Source: Arthonia radiata | Lineage: Eukaryota > Ascomycota > Arthoniomycetes > Arthoniales > Arthoniaceae | Direction of reading: 5' to 3' | Length of the DNA: 64,000 nucleotides | NCBI GenBank assembly: GCA_002989075.1 | Contig: PSQN01000012.1 | Span: forward strand, 372,001-436,000 | In this document: piece after piece, positions 1 through 11,215 of the stretch | How the letters are laid out: each line of letters opens with the position of its first letter | Position numbering within the stretch: the first letter of the stretch is position 1 | The notes under the pieces: model-generated | What the model was told of the DNA's origin: nothing | The model's input: the letters and a program-made list of their open reading frames with translations, nothing else | The model's database searches: none | Translations under genes and position numbers: made by a program

Positions 1-1157
1 CTCCGGCTTTACTTCGCACGCGCCAGATAAATGGCATCACCTGTCTTGTGCTGCGAAGAAAGCCTCATCCGTTGTCTAAGCAAGCTGTCTCTTATGATGG
101 CGTTTGAGCTTGTGGGCGATGCTGCCACCAGAGCGGAGCTCAACACACACTTTCGGCTAGTACATTGCTCCCTACCGTCCTTACCTTATACCCACAACCT
201 CCGCAAAAGCCGGTATAACGACCGCGCTTTCGCATGCCTGCTGGAGAAAGCCGTCGCGCTTGATCGGAGGTAAACTCACAATGCGGAGGGACCGAGCAGA
301 CTAATCTCTCCTGGGATCGCAGGCATAGCTTGCGTGAAGACATGGCAGTCGCTCGAAGACGTCTCGCCACAAACTTTGATAGGACACGGCGATCACAGCA
401 GCAGCCTCAAAGATTATCATAGCGATATATTCATTTTGTAAGAGCTGAGGCACCGCACATACTCATACTACCGATGTCGAATGAGAATGTCGTGCTAAGA
501 GGAGGTTAGTCAGGTACTGAACGAGCTTATGTGCCGAGTCTGGAAGAGGTAATGGTTGGATCTTATTTGAACAGGCGGCCGGTATCGCGTGTGAAGCGCA
601 GTTGTATGACGAGAAACACATTGTGGCTATCTGGAATTGACCAGACCATGCGAACGGACTCTTTACCCTTCAATGTTGCCTCTGCATGTTAATGGAAGTT
701 CGCTTTTCATCGTGACGCGCCGCGCCGCGCTTCGCTACTCACTGTTTTTGTACTGCTCTATGGGATCACTCCAAAGGGCCGTGTTCCTGGGGGCAAGCAT
801 TGGTAAGGTTGCTGTGAGCATTACTGACTCTCCGGTTCTGGTGCTCCATGGCTCAACCCGTGGAGCAGGTCACAGACCCAATAGCCTGTTCCGAGTCTGC
901 GAAGGCTCGAGGTGCCTGTTCATCATGTGCTGCACGGATTCCGATTTTAGATATTAGATCTTAGGCGGGTAGACATATCGCCGGCGCATCGTATGAAGTG
1001 AGAAGCTTTCTGGGTCTTCCTGGGAGTTCACATAGATATGAACAGCTTTCAATGACATGAGCTTCAATGTTATGATGTGATTATGCATGCATCAGTCTTC
1101 GACGTCTGCGAACCTCGCCATCTTGCCAAACCTAGATCCAAAAGGCTGCGGTGACTT
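1..1157. other. intergenic region, no gene seen
   Basis: No reading frame here looks coding: the open frames are short, compositionally random and match no family I know. It lies downstream of the minus-strand Rsc7-like gene, so the part nearest 1157 is probably that gene's 3' UTR. A gene off the left edge could extend in, but nothing shows it. Confidence 0.6.
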
Positions 1158-2920
1158 CTAGCCACCCGTAGTCATGCTAGCTATTCCAATCTTGGGCCGC
1201 CGGACGGCCGCGCTCTTTGTCCATATGTGTTGCCAATCGCCTTGCAACCTGCGTTCGCGAAGATAAGCCTCTCTAGCATCAGCCGGGAAGGTTGCGAGAA
1301 TGTCATCGGATATCGGCGGCGGCCCGTGAGGCAACAGGCCAGCATCTGCAATGTTGTCAAAGTCGTAATCATCCTCGCCATCTACCGATTCTTGTGGTGG
1401 GAAAGCCCTTTTGCGACGGTCTGGCGGTGCCCAAGCCGCGTGTTGCGGCGTGACAAGCTCAGTATCGACAATAAGGTAATTCCTCTCCAAAAACGCTGAA
1501 GGTTCGAGTAATCCATTGGGGGACGCTTGCTCTTGAACGTCTGGCATGTCTTGGTCGTCATGCACTCCATTTGTCAGCGCGGGAGTATGGCCGTTGACTT
1601 GCTCAATCTTTCTCTTCTTAGCTGGTGGAGTTTGAGACGGCTCCTCGACTTGCTCCCACACTGCATGAGTCGGCTGCATGATTTGGGGGAAGCACATCAG
1701 ATTCGTGTGAGGGTCGTAAACCCCGTCTTGCACGAGGTGTCGAGCTGATGCCAGGCTCGAGTTGAATCGGCTCGCTTCTCGCGCATGCTCATACATCCAG
1801 TTTGCGGAAGTGATCGCCACGCGCTTCTTGCCCGCCAAAGAGCCGACAGCAATAGGACCTATCGGTGCGTTCGTATGATAGACGCTACTGGCACCATGCC
1901 AAGCAACGTACTGGTTACGGTTGTACCCCTGGCCTTTGTCCGGCATCCGATCGTACGGATCAGCCAGCTCGCCCTCTATGTCGCCTCTCGCTCGTGCCTC
2001 GTCAGGATTGTAGTCATCAATGACTTTCCTCCCTCCCACGACAATCTTCGAACCGAATTCGCGGTAGACTGAACGCGCTGAAACCACGCCGATTGTGCGA
2101 CCCTTGTAACTGTGCGGAAGTACCTCTCGATCGATGAGATCCTTTTTCTCGTCCTCGCCGACTATGATCTTGTAAAGCATCTTGTGCTTGGCGAAGAACA
2201 AGTAGCTGTCCCGAAAACCTGTGCAGCGAGCTGGTTCCGTTGACAACATGTAGAGTCTGTTCGCGCGTCCGGCGATGGTGAATGTCCGCACTCGATATTC
2301 TCTCCCTCCTTGTAAGCGGCCATCCTTGTCAACCTTCTTCTCACCCTCGCTATGCTCTGGTTGTACAACTTCGTCGTCTACAACGTCCATTTCATTGCCT
2401 TCGTCGTCGAGCGGCGCTTTCGTAATTGGCGGCGCTCCACCCCTCCTCCCGCGTCCTCGAGGACCTCCTCTCCACCCACCTCTACCTCTGCCGCGTCCTC
2501 GTCGCCCTGGCGTGCCCAGCTCAGAAGCATCATTTCCATCCTGATCGGCTGGCGGCCAACCCACTGGTAGAGGCCGCGTCCGAGGAGGTCTTCCCGGTCT
2601 TCGTCGCGGTGTCACCACGGGCTGGTCTGATGCTTCCTCGGATGCATCCCCTCCCTCTTCAGCATCTTGAGCCCCATCTTCTGGATCACCCTCTTCTTGC
2701 GACGGAAGTTCTTCATTGGTCTCTGGCTGCAGTATCTCCTCGTCTTCTTCTGATATTTCAGGTGCTGGTGTTGGCGTGCCTATCTAATGGTAAGCCGAGG
2801 TCGCTACATGAGTTTCGTGTTCAACATACGGATAGATTGTGTCACTCTCCTACTGGCGCGACGCGGCGGTGTGGCAGGGCTTTGGGCTGCGCGGCGAGTG
2901 CTACGATTCGGTCTAGGCAT
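1158..2920 (-). CDS. RSC7: RSC/SWI-SNF chromatin remodelling subunit, Rsc7/Swp82 family
   Basis: Two exons on the minus strand: 2830..2920 (ATG at 2920) and 1158..2779. They are separated by a 50-nt intron with donor GTATGT; the phases agree and give 570 residues. The N-terminus is basic and low complexity, followed by an acidic stretch and an arginine/glycine-rich patch. From about residue 190 comes the conserved fungal CRC-subunit core (Pfam CRC_subunit, Rsc7/Swp82), with segments such as REYRVRTFTI, LYMLSTEPARCTGFRDSY and YKGRTIGVVSARSVYREFG. Family members are accessory subunits of the ATP-dependent RSC or SWI/SNF complexes and act in the nucleus. The C-terminal third is variable. A shorter frame opening with GTG at 2618 exists, but upstream coding continues in frame, so the longer model is preferred. 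Which complex this paralogue joins cannot be told from sequence. Confidence 0.88.
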
Positions 2921-3384
2921 TACGCGACTAAAGCCGTCTTTAAGGAAGCGACAGCATATAGGATCGCGACCAGGGTTTTTGCAACGGCGGATGTGTGTGA
3001 TGAACTGCGATTTAGCAAAAGAGACCGCGTCTGCGCAAAGGAATGAAGACGCGGGGCGGGAATTTCCGGCGCCATACGAAGCGGAACATCTCCGCTCTGG
3101 TCACTTCACTTCATTCATCTCCGCTGAGCTCACTCCGGATATGCATGGGCAGGTAAGGACGTAAAGCTATGAATGCTACGCATTTACTACATTCCACCCC
3201 ATTTGTTCGTAGCTCGGACTGGCGTCTTCGTGATCATCAGGTGTATCTCAATGGTCGCATAATCCACGACCAATGAGTGTAGCAAGTCAGGTGCAACCCC
3301 GATCGCATTTCAGTCAATTTTGCGGCGCATACACGTAGACGCTTATGATCATTGTGTCGAGTGGAAGCAGTGACCGCCTTATCT
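2921..3384. other. intergenic, upstream of Rsc7-like gene
   Basis: Probably holds the promoter of the minus-strand Rsc7-like gene and the 3' flank of the decayed gene that ends near 3385. No coding frame or RNA gene was recognised. Confidence 0.4.
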
Positions 3385-4119
3385 TCAGGCAGGCTGACTG
3401 GATATGGCAGAGAAGATCTTGAATAGTTCCTCAGCCTTTTCCTTCTTGGGTTTTCGCTTCGCCGGTGGTTTACGATGCTCAAAGCGGTCCGGATGTAGAG
3501 CATGTCGCAAGCGCTTGGCAAATTCGTTCCGCCTCGTTCCTAAGCCTTTTCAAATAGCATGGATGTCGCATTTGCAGCTGCGCGCAATAGCGTGGCATTG
3601 GTCGCACCACTGGAAGCGTGGATCGGGGAAGCAGGCGGCGTCTTTCGCACGCTTCTGTACCGCGCCCTCAACTTGATCCATCAACCTCTTGAAATCCTCA
3701 AGTTGAGACCCTGCACTTCGCGCTCTTCCACAAGACACTGTTGCTCAAACTTGGCCCTCTGCCGCTCCAACATGGCTTCTTGATGCTGTCTTCGTTGATC
3801 TCTTTGCTGACGCAGGAATGCCTCCGTTTCCTGTGCACGCGCTATGACTGCCGCTCTCCAGCGATGACACTGGACGAGCTGGGCGACCCTTCTCTTCTCT
3901 CGCCAAACCCCTGAAACTGTTTGCCGTTTCCCGCAGGTAACAGTGCGAAAGTGGTGACACAAGAGCACAGGCGATCAGTATGACGATGCAGGTGATAGAG
4001 TATGTGACGACAAGATACTGAAGTGCCAGGAGAATGCCATGCTTGATGAACTGAAAACCAAGAACTCGCAAATGAACCCCGATGAGCTTGATAATGGCAC
4101 AACACATACAGTTTCTCAT
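3385..4119 (-). pseudogene. possible decayed gene: membrane N-terminus, coiled coil, J-like C-terminus
   Basis: Three protein-like stretches follow one another on the minus strand but in different frames. (1) From ATG at 4119, a strongly hydrophobic segment with about two membrane spans, such as GILLALQYLVVTYSITCIVI. (2) From about 3920 to 3715, a basic, glutamine-rich helix, such as QETEAFLRQQRDQRRQ. (3) From about 3710 to 3565, SQLEDFKRLMDQVEGAVQKR and a Cys-rich piece. From about 3540 to 3385 a further frame gives LHPDRFEHRKPPAKRK and KEKAEELFKIFSAI before TGA. The HPD tripeptide followed by a basic loop and amphipathic helix resembles helices II-III of a J domain. An intron of about 50 nt near 3922-3971 could link parts 1 and 2. 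No intron fits between parts 2 and 3 or inside part 3, so two frame breaks are implied. It may instead be chance reading frames. Confidence 0.3.
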
Positions 4120-7100
4120 CCTCTTTCGAACGATACCAGAAACTCCAAGAAGTTCCGCCGTTAAAAAATCGCTTTGTCTTCTTCAAATCTCGAAAATTTC
4201 TGAAACTCTCAAAACTCCCGAACAGTCACTACCACCAAAAGTTGAAGATTTTTGAAAATGGTCGTAGGGCTTTGAGAACACATGCGTTGAAATCAGTGGG
4301 TGCGTGGTATGCGTGTGTGGGAGTATGAGGCTTGTCAGACATGAAATGGAATGTCGTCGCCGTCGTGTCATGGCGTTCAAAGAGCCTGGGCAGGCCACGT
4401 TGACAGACGCGCAACACGACACAAGGTTTACAACAACTTCGTGAAAATGGTCCTCATCTGTTGAGGCGGCAGACATGCCCTGAGGTGCCATGGTTACTAA
4501 GTCGTCGTTGATTCGGGAATCCAAGAGGTCCATGAAAGAGGACGCGAGCCTTGTGCGAATACAAAAGAAAGCCGCTTGATTTGATTCAAAGGGGGGACAT
4601 AAACGGGAGTGCAAGCGCAAGGTGAAGTTATCAACGTGCGTATAATGCACTGGTTATAGTGACCATCACGCAATTATACAGGCACAACCTCCCATGGCTA
4701 CACCGCGAAACAAGTCTCTCGTGCAGCAGCTGTCCAGGTCAGCCACTCGTATGCAGACACAACCTCTCTCAAGAAGGAGCTGTTCAGTCTGCGCCTCCGG
4801 ATACCTGTGCGAGAGATACGCGATGCGACGAGCGAGCGTCTGTCGCGAGGGCAGCTGTTCTTTGCAGCGCAGCGGAACTGTTGCGCTGCTCGCCGCTCTC
4901 TCGGAATGCTCCAGTACAAGTAATGCCAAAAATTGTACAGGCAACGAGTTCGACCTTCCCTATGGCGCAATTTAGAGTCTCAGTCGTGCAATGGATACGA
5001 ACGCAGTCGCCGATCATGGTTCAGGACACTCTTCATGGCTTTGCGCAACGATGCGACGTGCTGCTACGTGGTGGAAGCCACTGACATCAGATTCTATACA
5101 TGGGTACATCATAATGAGGGAGCATTGAAGTCCCTGAAAGCGCCACCACGTGCTGTTCGTAATCAAATAGGCGCGCCGGACGTTGAGCTAGCAGTTTCAT
5201 TATTCTCGAAGATCGTGGGCGCCACAAGCGAGCGCGTGGTCGGCATTTGAGATTAAAGTCGATTAGGAGGTTACAGGTAGCGCATCATGCATGGCAGCAA
5301 GGGATGCTGCTGACTCCTGAGACAGCGCAATTGGGCACAAGTATTGCTAAATGTGAATACTGGCTACTCATGCACAAAAGACAACGTAGGCGGCGGACCT
5401 CCGGTTCTCCGGGGAGAATGGTCCTTGGCAACAAGCCCCCGGCCGGCAGATTAAGGGTGTTGGTCGTTTCTTATCATGGAAACCATGTCCTGCGGCCCCA
5501 GCTGGTGAGGGTGCTCAGCGCATCGCGCCGACGCGCATGGGAAGAACCATATGAGGGATATTATGGTGCTAGACACGCGATCACGAAGATGACTGTGATG
5601 AGAACAATGGAATGACGTGCAGTGGATGTTGACCGGTTACTCCGTAAATGCCGAGCACGCGAGTCGGAGGCACATGGAGTGGGGTTGCAGAAAGCCAGCG
5701 ACTCGTTGTCCCAGGTGACCAAGTTCTGGAAATGACGGCACGCTGTGACCTTTGCTTGGCTCACACCGTCTCACGCGGTGCGCAAGTACCGACTACATCT
5801 TGGCCTGAGACAGCAATCACCAAAACTGTGAAGAACCTCCCTGCCACACACTCATACTTGGAGCATTGCGCAGTCGCAAGGCCTGACCTGCAAACGTCTG
5901 CAGCAAACGCTTTCTACGACTTTGGTACCGCATGCAAGTACCGAAAGCTTGTCGTTGCAACGCTGTCTCGTCGTTTCTGGATTGAGGGCGACACGAGATG
6001 AGTCGCTTGGCGCGCCAATGTCGCATGTATTCTCCGGCTGCGTGCGATTTTTGGTCACCGATGGGCGTTTTCATTAAGACCCGGCGCGGTGGCTGTCGCG
6101 CGCTTCACTAGTCTGCGAACACTGACCACTCCTTGTCATGTCCCGGGTCGGACGATGTGTTCGATCAACAACATGCCGCCATCTTCGTCACCGCCCGATC
6201 GACCATAAGCGAAGTAGCCTCACTCACAGAAAGCCCCGACGATGGCACGGTTGCGAAAGGCTTGCTAATAGGTCTAGGTGTCCTGTGAGATTGAGTAGCC
6301 ACCGAACCGTCGACAAACGAAATCTACCTCGCGTTGGTAGCACGTTGCTGGCTGCGAGAGATGGGCGGACACTCGAGAGAGACAGGCCGCTCTTTTAGCC
6401 CCGAGCTCCCCCCATCATTGCCCAATCGGGGTATACACGGACCATGACCCAATCTCATCAGTGGTCAATCAGCCTCGGGTCCTTGCTCCATCCCCAAACG
6501 CTGCCAGAGTGCGACTAGCTATCGCGCGCTTGTCCTGTCCTTTGATTTCGACCCTCCCTCACCGCCAGACGTGCCCTGTAGCTACGTACCCTCCACTATT
6601 GCATGATTACAGCAGGGTCTTTTTCCCCACCATCGCTGCCATCTCCCTACCAGTTGCCTCAACCGTAGGTAGGCAGATGAGGGGGCTGACACGCTGCACT
6701 CTTCGCCGCCCAATGCACAAACCTCTCCAACGCTCTTCTTCGCTCTCTACTGCTTCTGCCGTCGCTTAGCAGCGGTTCGAGGCGAGCTCTGTTATTATTA
6801 CATTGCTACCGTGCCTTCCTGGCCTTGCCGCCTTCCGTCCTAGTGCGCCATCCGTCCAGCTCGGCGACGACAAAGAGGCAAAGCCTTGTCCCTCATCTCC
6901 CACCTCAACGGGAGCTACTATATGCCGGCACTTGCATAGTCTGGGATCCTTCTGTCTCTTAGCCACGTTCCTAACTCGGCGCTTGGTCCAATCGCACACG
7001 TGCCGCACGCTCCTCCTCCTCGGATTGGCTCTCCTCATCTTCTCAATCCTGCCAACCCCCATCTTTCTCCCTCCGAGCGCACGGGGCAAGCGCGGCTTTG

Positions 7101-7375
7101 GTGCTCAGTGCTCACACACGCCCTTGCTACTCTCCGCGCATCTTCGCCTGATCAGACGCTCTCCGATCCAACGCGCACCCCCTCAGCGTCCTCCCACCAC
7201 CACCACCCTCTCCCTCTTTTCTCCGTCACTCGTCGGAGGTCCACCGAGCTCTGGCCCCGGCAGCAGCATGATGCCGGCTGATGGACGCAAGAGCATCGAT
7301 GCTGTTAGCCTCCCCGCCTTGTCGAGCTTTTCACCACCACTGTTTCAGTCATAGTCCCTGCGCCTTCGGTTCACT
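4120..7375. other. long intergenic region and probable leader of the zinc-cluster regulator
   Basis: About 3.2 kb with no convincing gene. The many short open frames lack family resemblance and show no splice pattern. From about 6400 the plus strand becomes C/T-rich (for example around 6990-7220), as is common in fungal promoters and 5' leaders, so this part probably belongs to the transcription factor that starts at 7376. An upstream ATG at 7268 opens a short frame in the leader. Confidence 0.45.
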
Positions 7376-10300
7376 ATGACATCCGTCGAGGTCGATTCCA
7401 AGCGGCCGCGACTGGGTTCATACGAGCACGTTCCCGGCACCACACCTGGACTACCGCCGCCGCCGCCGCAACGTTCATCATCTCGTCCCGTCCTCCATCA
7501 GATCCCTTCACATCAACCCTACCCACATCATCCTCATCATCCTCAGCAACCGCCTCAGCCATCCCTGCCACCGCACCCTAGCCAGCCTCACTACCCTCCA
7601 CCACCCTCCTCACCTCACCATCAAGGTCGACACCCACCACCCACGCCGCCTTCACATCATACTGCATCACATCCACAGCAGCACCGCACGTCCATCGAAT
7701 CGGGGCGGACGTCACATCACAACTCGGCCTCATCCAGCTCGTCGGCGCAACATCCGCCACCTCTGTCGGGCCCACCCTCTGCCTCTGCTGATCACCGCGC
7801 TCGACCTTATTCCTCTCATGCATCCACCCTTCCAATGCCTACTCAACATGGCGAGTCCTCAGAACCTAGTCAATACCATCATCATGGACCGCAATACCAT
7901 GCAAGACAATACTCCAACGAGCCGCTGTCGGCGCGCACACCTACCACACCAGCTACACAAGGGCCGGGTCCAATCCTCACGCCTACCGACCCAAACGTCA
8001 AGCACGCGCCGCAATACTACAACGATTCATACCGCGGCCCTGGGGAAGCTGTGCACTCGCCATACCATGATCAGCCCATGCAGCCTCCTATGACCATGCC
8101 ACCGCCGCAGCAGCCTGATCGAGGTCCGCCATATCCGTCAATGTCTCACCAAATGGCAGACCCCTCCGGCGACTATTGGTCCTATGGTCAAATGATCACA
8201 GTCCAAGCTGACGGACAGCCTCGTCGGAAAGCTGTTAGAGCTTCTCAGGTATGTAAATACTGACTGCGGCGACTGTAGTCACTGCTGTTAACACATCGTA
8301 CGACAGGCTTGTGAGAGTTGTCGACAGAAGAAATGCAAATGCGACGAGGAGAAACCTATTTGCGGAAACTGCAAGCAAAATGGGACGCAATGCCATTACC
8401 GAGACGTTCCACCACCCAAGTAAGTTCAGGATGTACATGCCTCATCGAGCAGTTTATGCGTGCTATGCTGACACACGTTCAGACAAGAGCGTACTATGAT
8501 GCAAGTGATGGACCAGATCAGTGGTCTTGCACAGCAGATGAGTGACGTTGGAAACAATCTGAACCATCTGCGTGGCACCTATGTGCGGAAAGACGAGTTG
8601 CGTATGGAGCTTGATTCGTCTATTAAATCCATACTTCATCGTGAACTGCGAGATTTGCGAGATGATATGCGTGGTGTGCAAGCGCATGTCAAGCGCAGCT
8701 CGGAGATCCCTCAAAGCCCGGCCGCGAGATCGCAATTTGCATCGCCAAAACCCGTCAATGGGTTTGAGCATGGAGCCACTTTGAGTCGATCTGACAGTCG
8801 ACGACAACACGAAGCTCAGCATGCAAATCAAGGCGGAGCTGCGTATTCACCCGTGGGCAGTCAGGCCTCTGATGGAGGTACACGCCATACGCCACAGCAA
8901 CATATGCGCGAGAAGATCGATCCCGCATTGAAGCGGTGGGATCCCCTTGCCGGGCAACTTTCTATTCCTTTGGAGCATTCAACAGCTGCGCACAAGTTAC
9001 TGATCTCTTGGCATGCCATTCACCCGTTTTATGAGGGCATCATTGACATAGAATATGCTCAGAATTACGTGATGCGTGGAGAAACACAACGTGGAAACCT
9101 TCGTATATTTGGACAAGGCGAAGGCTCGGATGGGATCAGCAAGAGCTTTCCTCCCGCTTTTGTCAAGCAGCCGTCGACATCTGACAGAGAAGCCTCCAGT
9201 CCCTCCAACACTGCGTCTTCAGGAGACGGGAACTGGGGCATCGGATTTGACGGGCCGACAATACCAGCTGTTGACACAGAGGGAGGGCTCAACCCCGATG
9301 GCACGCTGAGTCTCGACACTGCCACCATCAACAGGCTCTACGAGAACTTCTTGCAAAACATCTGGATTCTACATCCGTTCTTGAACAAGATGCATTTGCA
9401 GCGGCTGTTTGAAAGGTTCATCCGCAGATACGGCTACGATGGCTACGCACATCCCGCGGCTGGCGTCTCGAGCCCGCCAGTGTCTGCGGAACAAGCAGAA
9501 GCACCAGGCGGTTTCAAAGCGCCGAAGAGAAAGCGTTCTGATGTGACTATGGATGAGCGATTCGCTACGCCTACGATGAAAGCAGGTACAGACACGTATC
9601 GTCGGCCTTTGGAGAGGTCGATGAACAATGCTCTTATGCTGCTCATCCTTGCTCTTGGTCGGGTCTGCGAGCACAAGGGAGCCTTTCCCCCACCTGTGAG
9701 CGAAGGAGACGTCAACCCGGCATACGCGAACCATAGGTCGCCTTCTCACGCCAACACGCCCCACTCAGTAGCAACGCCGCTGTTCCCACCTGATGCGCCA
9801 ACCCCGGACGGATTTGCGCCCTCGCCTTATTCAGATAGCAGCGCTGGCCGATACAATGGTCGACCACGCAATATTGACCGCATTCCTGGTTTGGCGTACT
9901 TCGCATACGCAGTCGGCATCCTTGGTGAGCATCATGGCAGCCCAGATCTTGTGCATGTGCAGTCGAGTGTACTGGCTGGGATCTACTATGGCCAGATGGC
10001 TCGCGTCATTGACAGTTGGCGTTGGATTAACTCTGCATGCACTGACTGCCTACTTTTGTTCAAGGACGAAAGGTATGCTTCTAGCGTTTCCCTCCAGTGT
10101 ATATTATTTACTGACGGTACAATTAGCTCTTTTCCCAACATGGAGCCGGACCGTGCTGACGCAATTCGCTTTGCTTACTGGACATGTCTGCAGTTGGAGA
10201 GGTAAGTCGATCCGCCAGGTTGACATTTTGCTGTGACATGTACTGACTAAACTGGCAAATTGTAGCGACATCCTCGCAGAACTAGATCTACCTCATAGTG

Positions 10301-11215
10301 GTGTTTCGCGGCTCGAAGATCGTATGGAGCTTCCCAACTGGTCGACTTTGGAATACGCAACGACTTCGCCCGAGTATCTTAATCTCTGCTATTACTGGGC
10401 GCAGATCCACTTGCGCAAGATTTTGAATCGTGCACACTCTGCGCTCTATAACAGCGGCAGTAAGTCAATCCTCATACAGACGCACCTCCTGCAGGTGGAC
10501 GCAACTGACACCTGTGATCAGAGGAACGTCTCAAGAATCCAGGTTGGACAATCTACTCCGCCGATGACTTGGCTGATCAGCTCAACGACTGGCGCAATAC
10601 GCTGCCTATCGCTTTGCGATGGGAAGATCACGACGAGCCCGCACGATACATCAATGATGCCCGCCTAAGAGGCAAGTACTACGGAGCACGATACATCATC
10701 CATCGACCTTTCTTGCATCACATGCTAGAGCTGCCGTTCCTACCAAAGGATCAGCATCGAGACATGAAGACCAAGGAGAAGCAGGGCATGATTGGCATGG
10801 CTCGGAATTGCGTCGACGCGGCAAAGGCATCCACGACATCTTTTGACGGTCTGCACGGACGACCAATTTTGACAAACATATTTGGCACTGCTCATGCGTA
10901 AGTACATTGTCAGTGTCCCTTCTGCCAGTCGCTGATCAGATTCCTAGGCAATTTGGGAATATCCTCGTTCTTGCAGCTTGCTACACCACCAATGCTCCTG
11001 GACATAACGTTGCAGGGTGGTTCATGTACAAAGGCGAAATTGACATGCTCATCGCTCGCACCGTCGACTTCATCAGCCATCTGGCTCCTCTGGCGCCGAC
11101 CATGCAAACAAACCTCCGGATTCTGTACAACACCCAGCGGAAGCTGCGCGAATATACTGGCGATGGAGAGATGTCTTACCCAGCGTCTTCTTCCTTTGGC
11201 AGCAGTGGCCCGTGA
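7376..11215 (+). CDS. Zn(II)2Cys6 zinc-cluster transcription factor
   Basis: Seven exons: 7376..8248, 8307..8419, 8483..10072, 10127..10201, 10266..10459, 10522..10897 and 10948..11215. They total 3489 nt (1162 residues) with all phases compatible. Residues 1-290 are low complexity, rich in Pro, His, Ser and Gln. The DNA-binding cluster lies at about residues 293-320 with the spacing C-x2-C-x6-C-x6-C-x2-C-x6-C (CESCRQKKCKCDEEKPICGN...). A short linker and coiled region follow. From about residue 600 comes the fungal-specific middle homology region, with YENFLQNIWILHPFLNKMHL, LPNWSTLEYATTSPEYLNL and YYGARYIIHRPFLHHMLELP. Such proteins bind CGG-type half-sites as nuclear regulators. I cannot name the orthologue or target pathway. 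The 54-nt intron 10073..10126 is a multiple of three without an in-frame stop, so retained forms would still translate. No metabolic cluster adjoins it. Confidence 0.85.

Noticed and set aside
4659-5084. several overlapping frames on both strands near 4.7-5.0 kb
   Set aside because: Multiple frames are open at once with mutually random translations, as expected for G+C-rich non-coding DNA.
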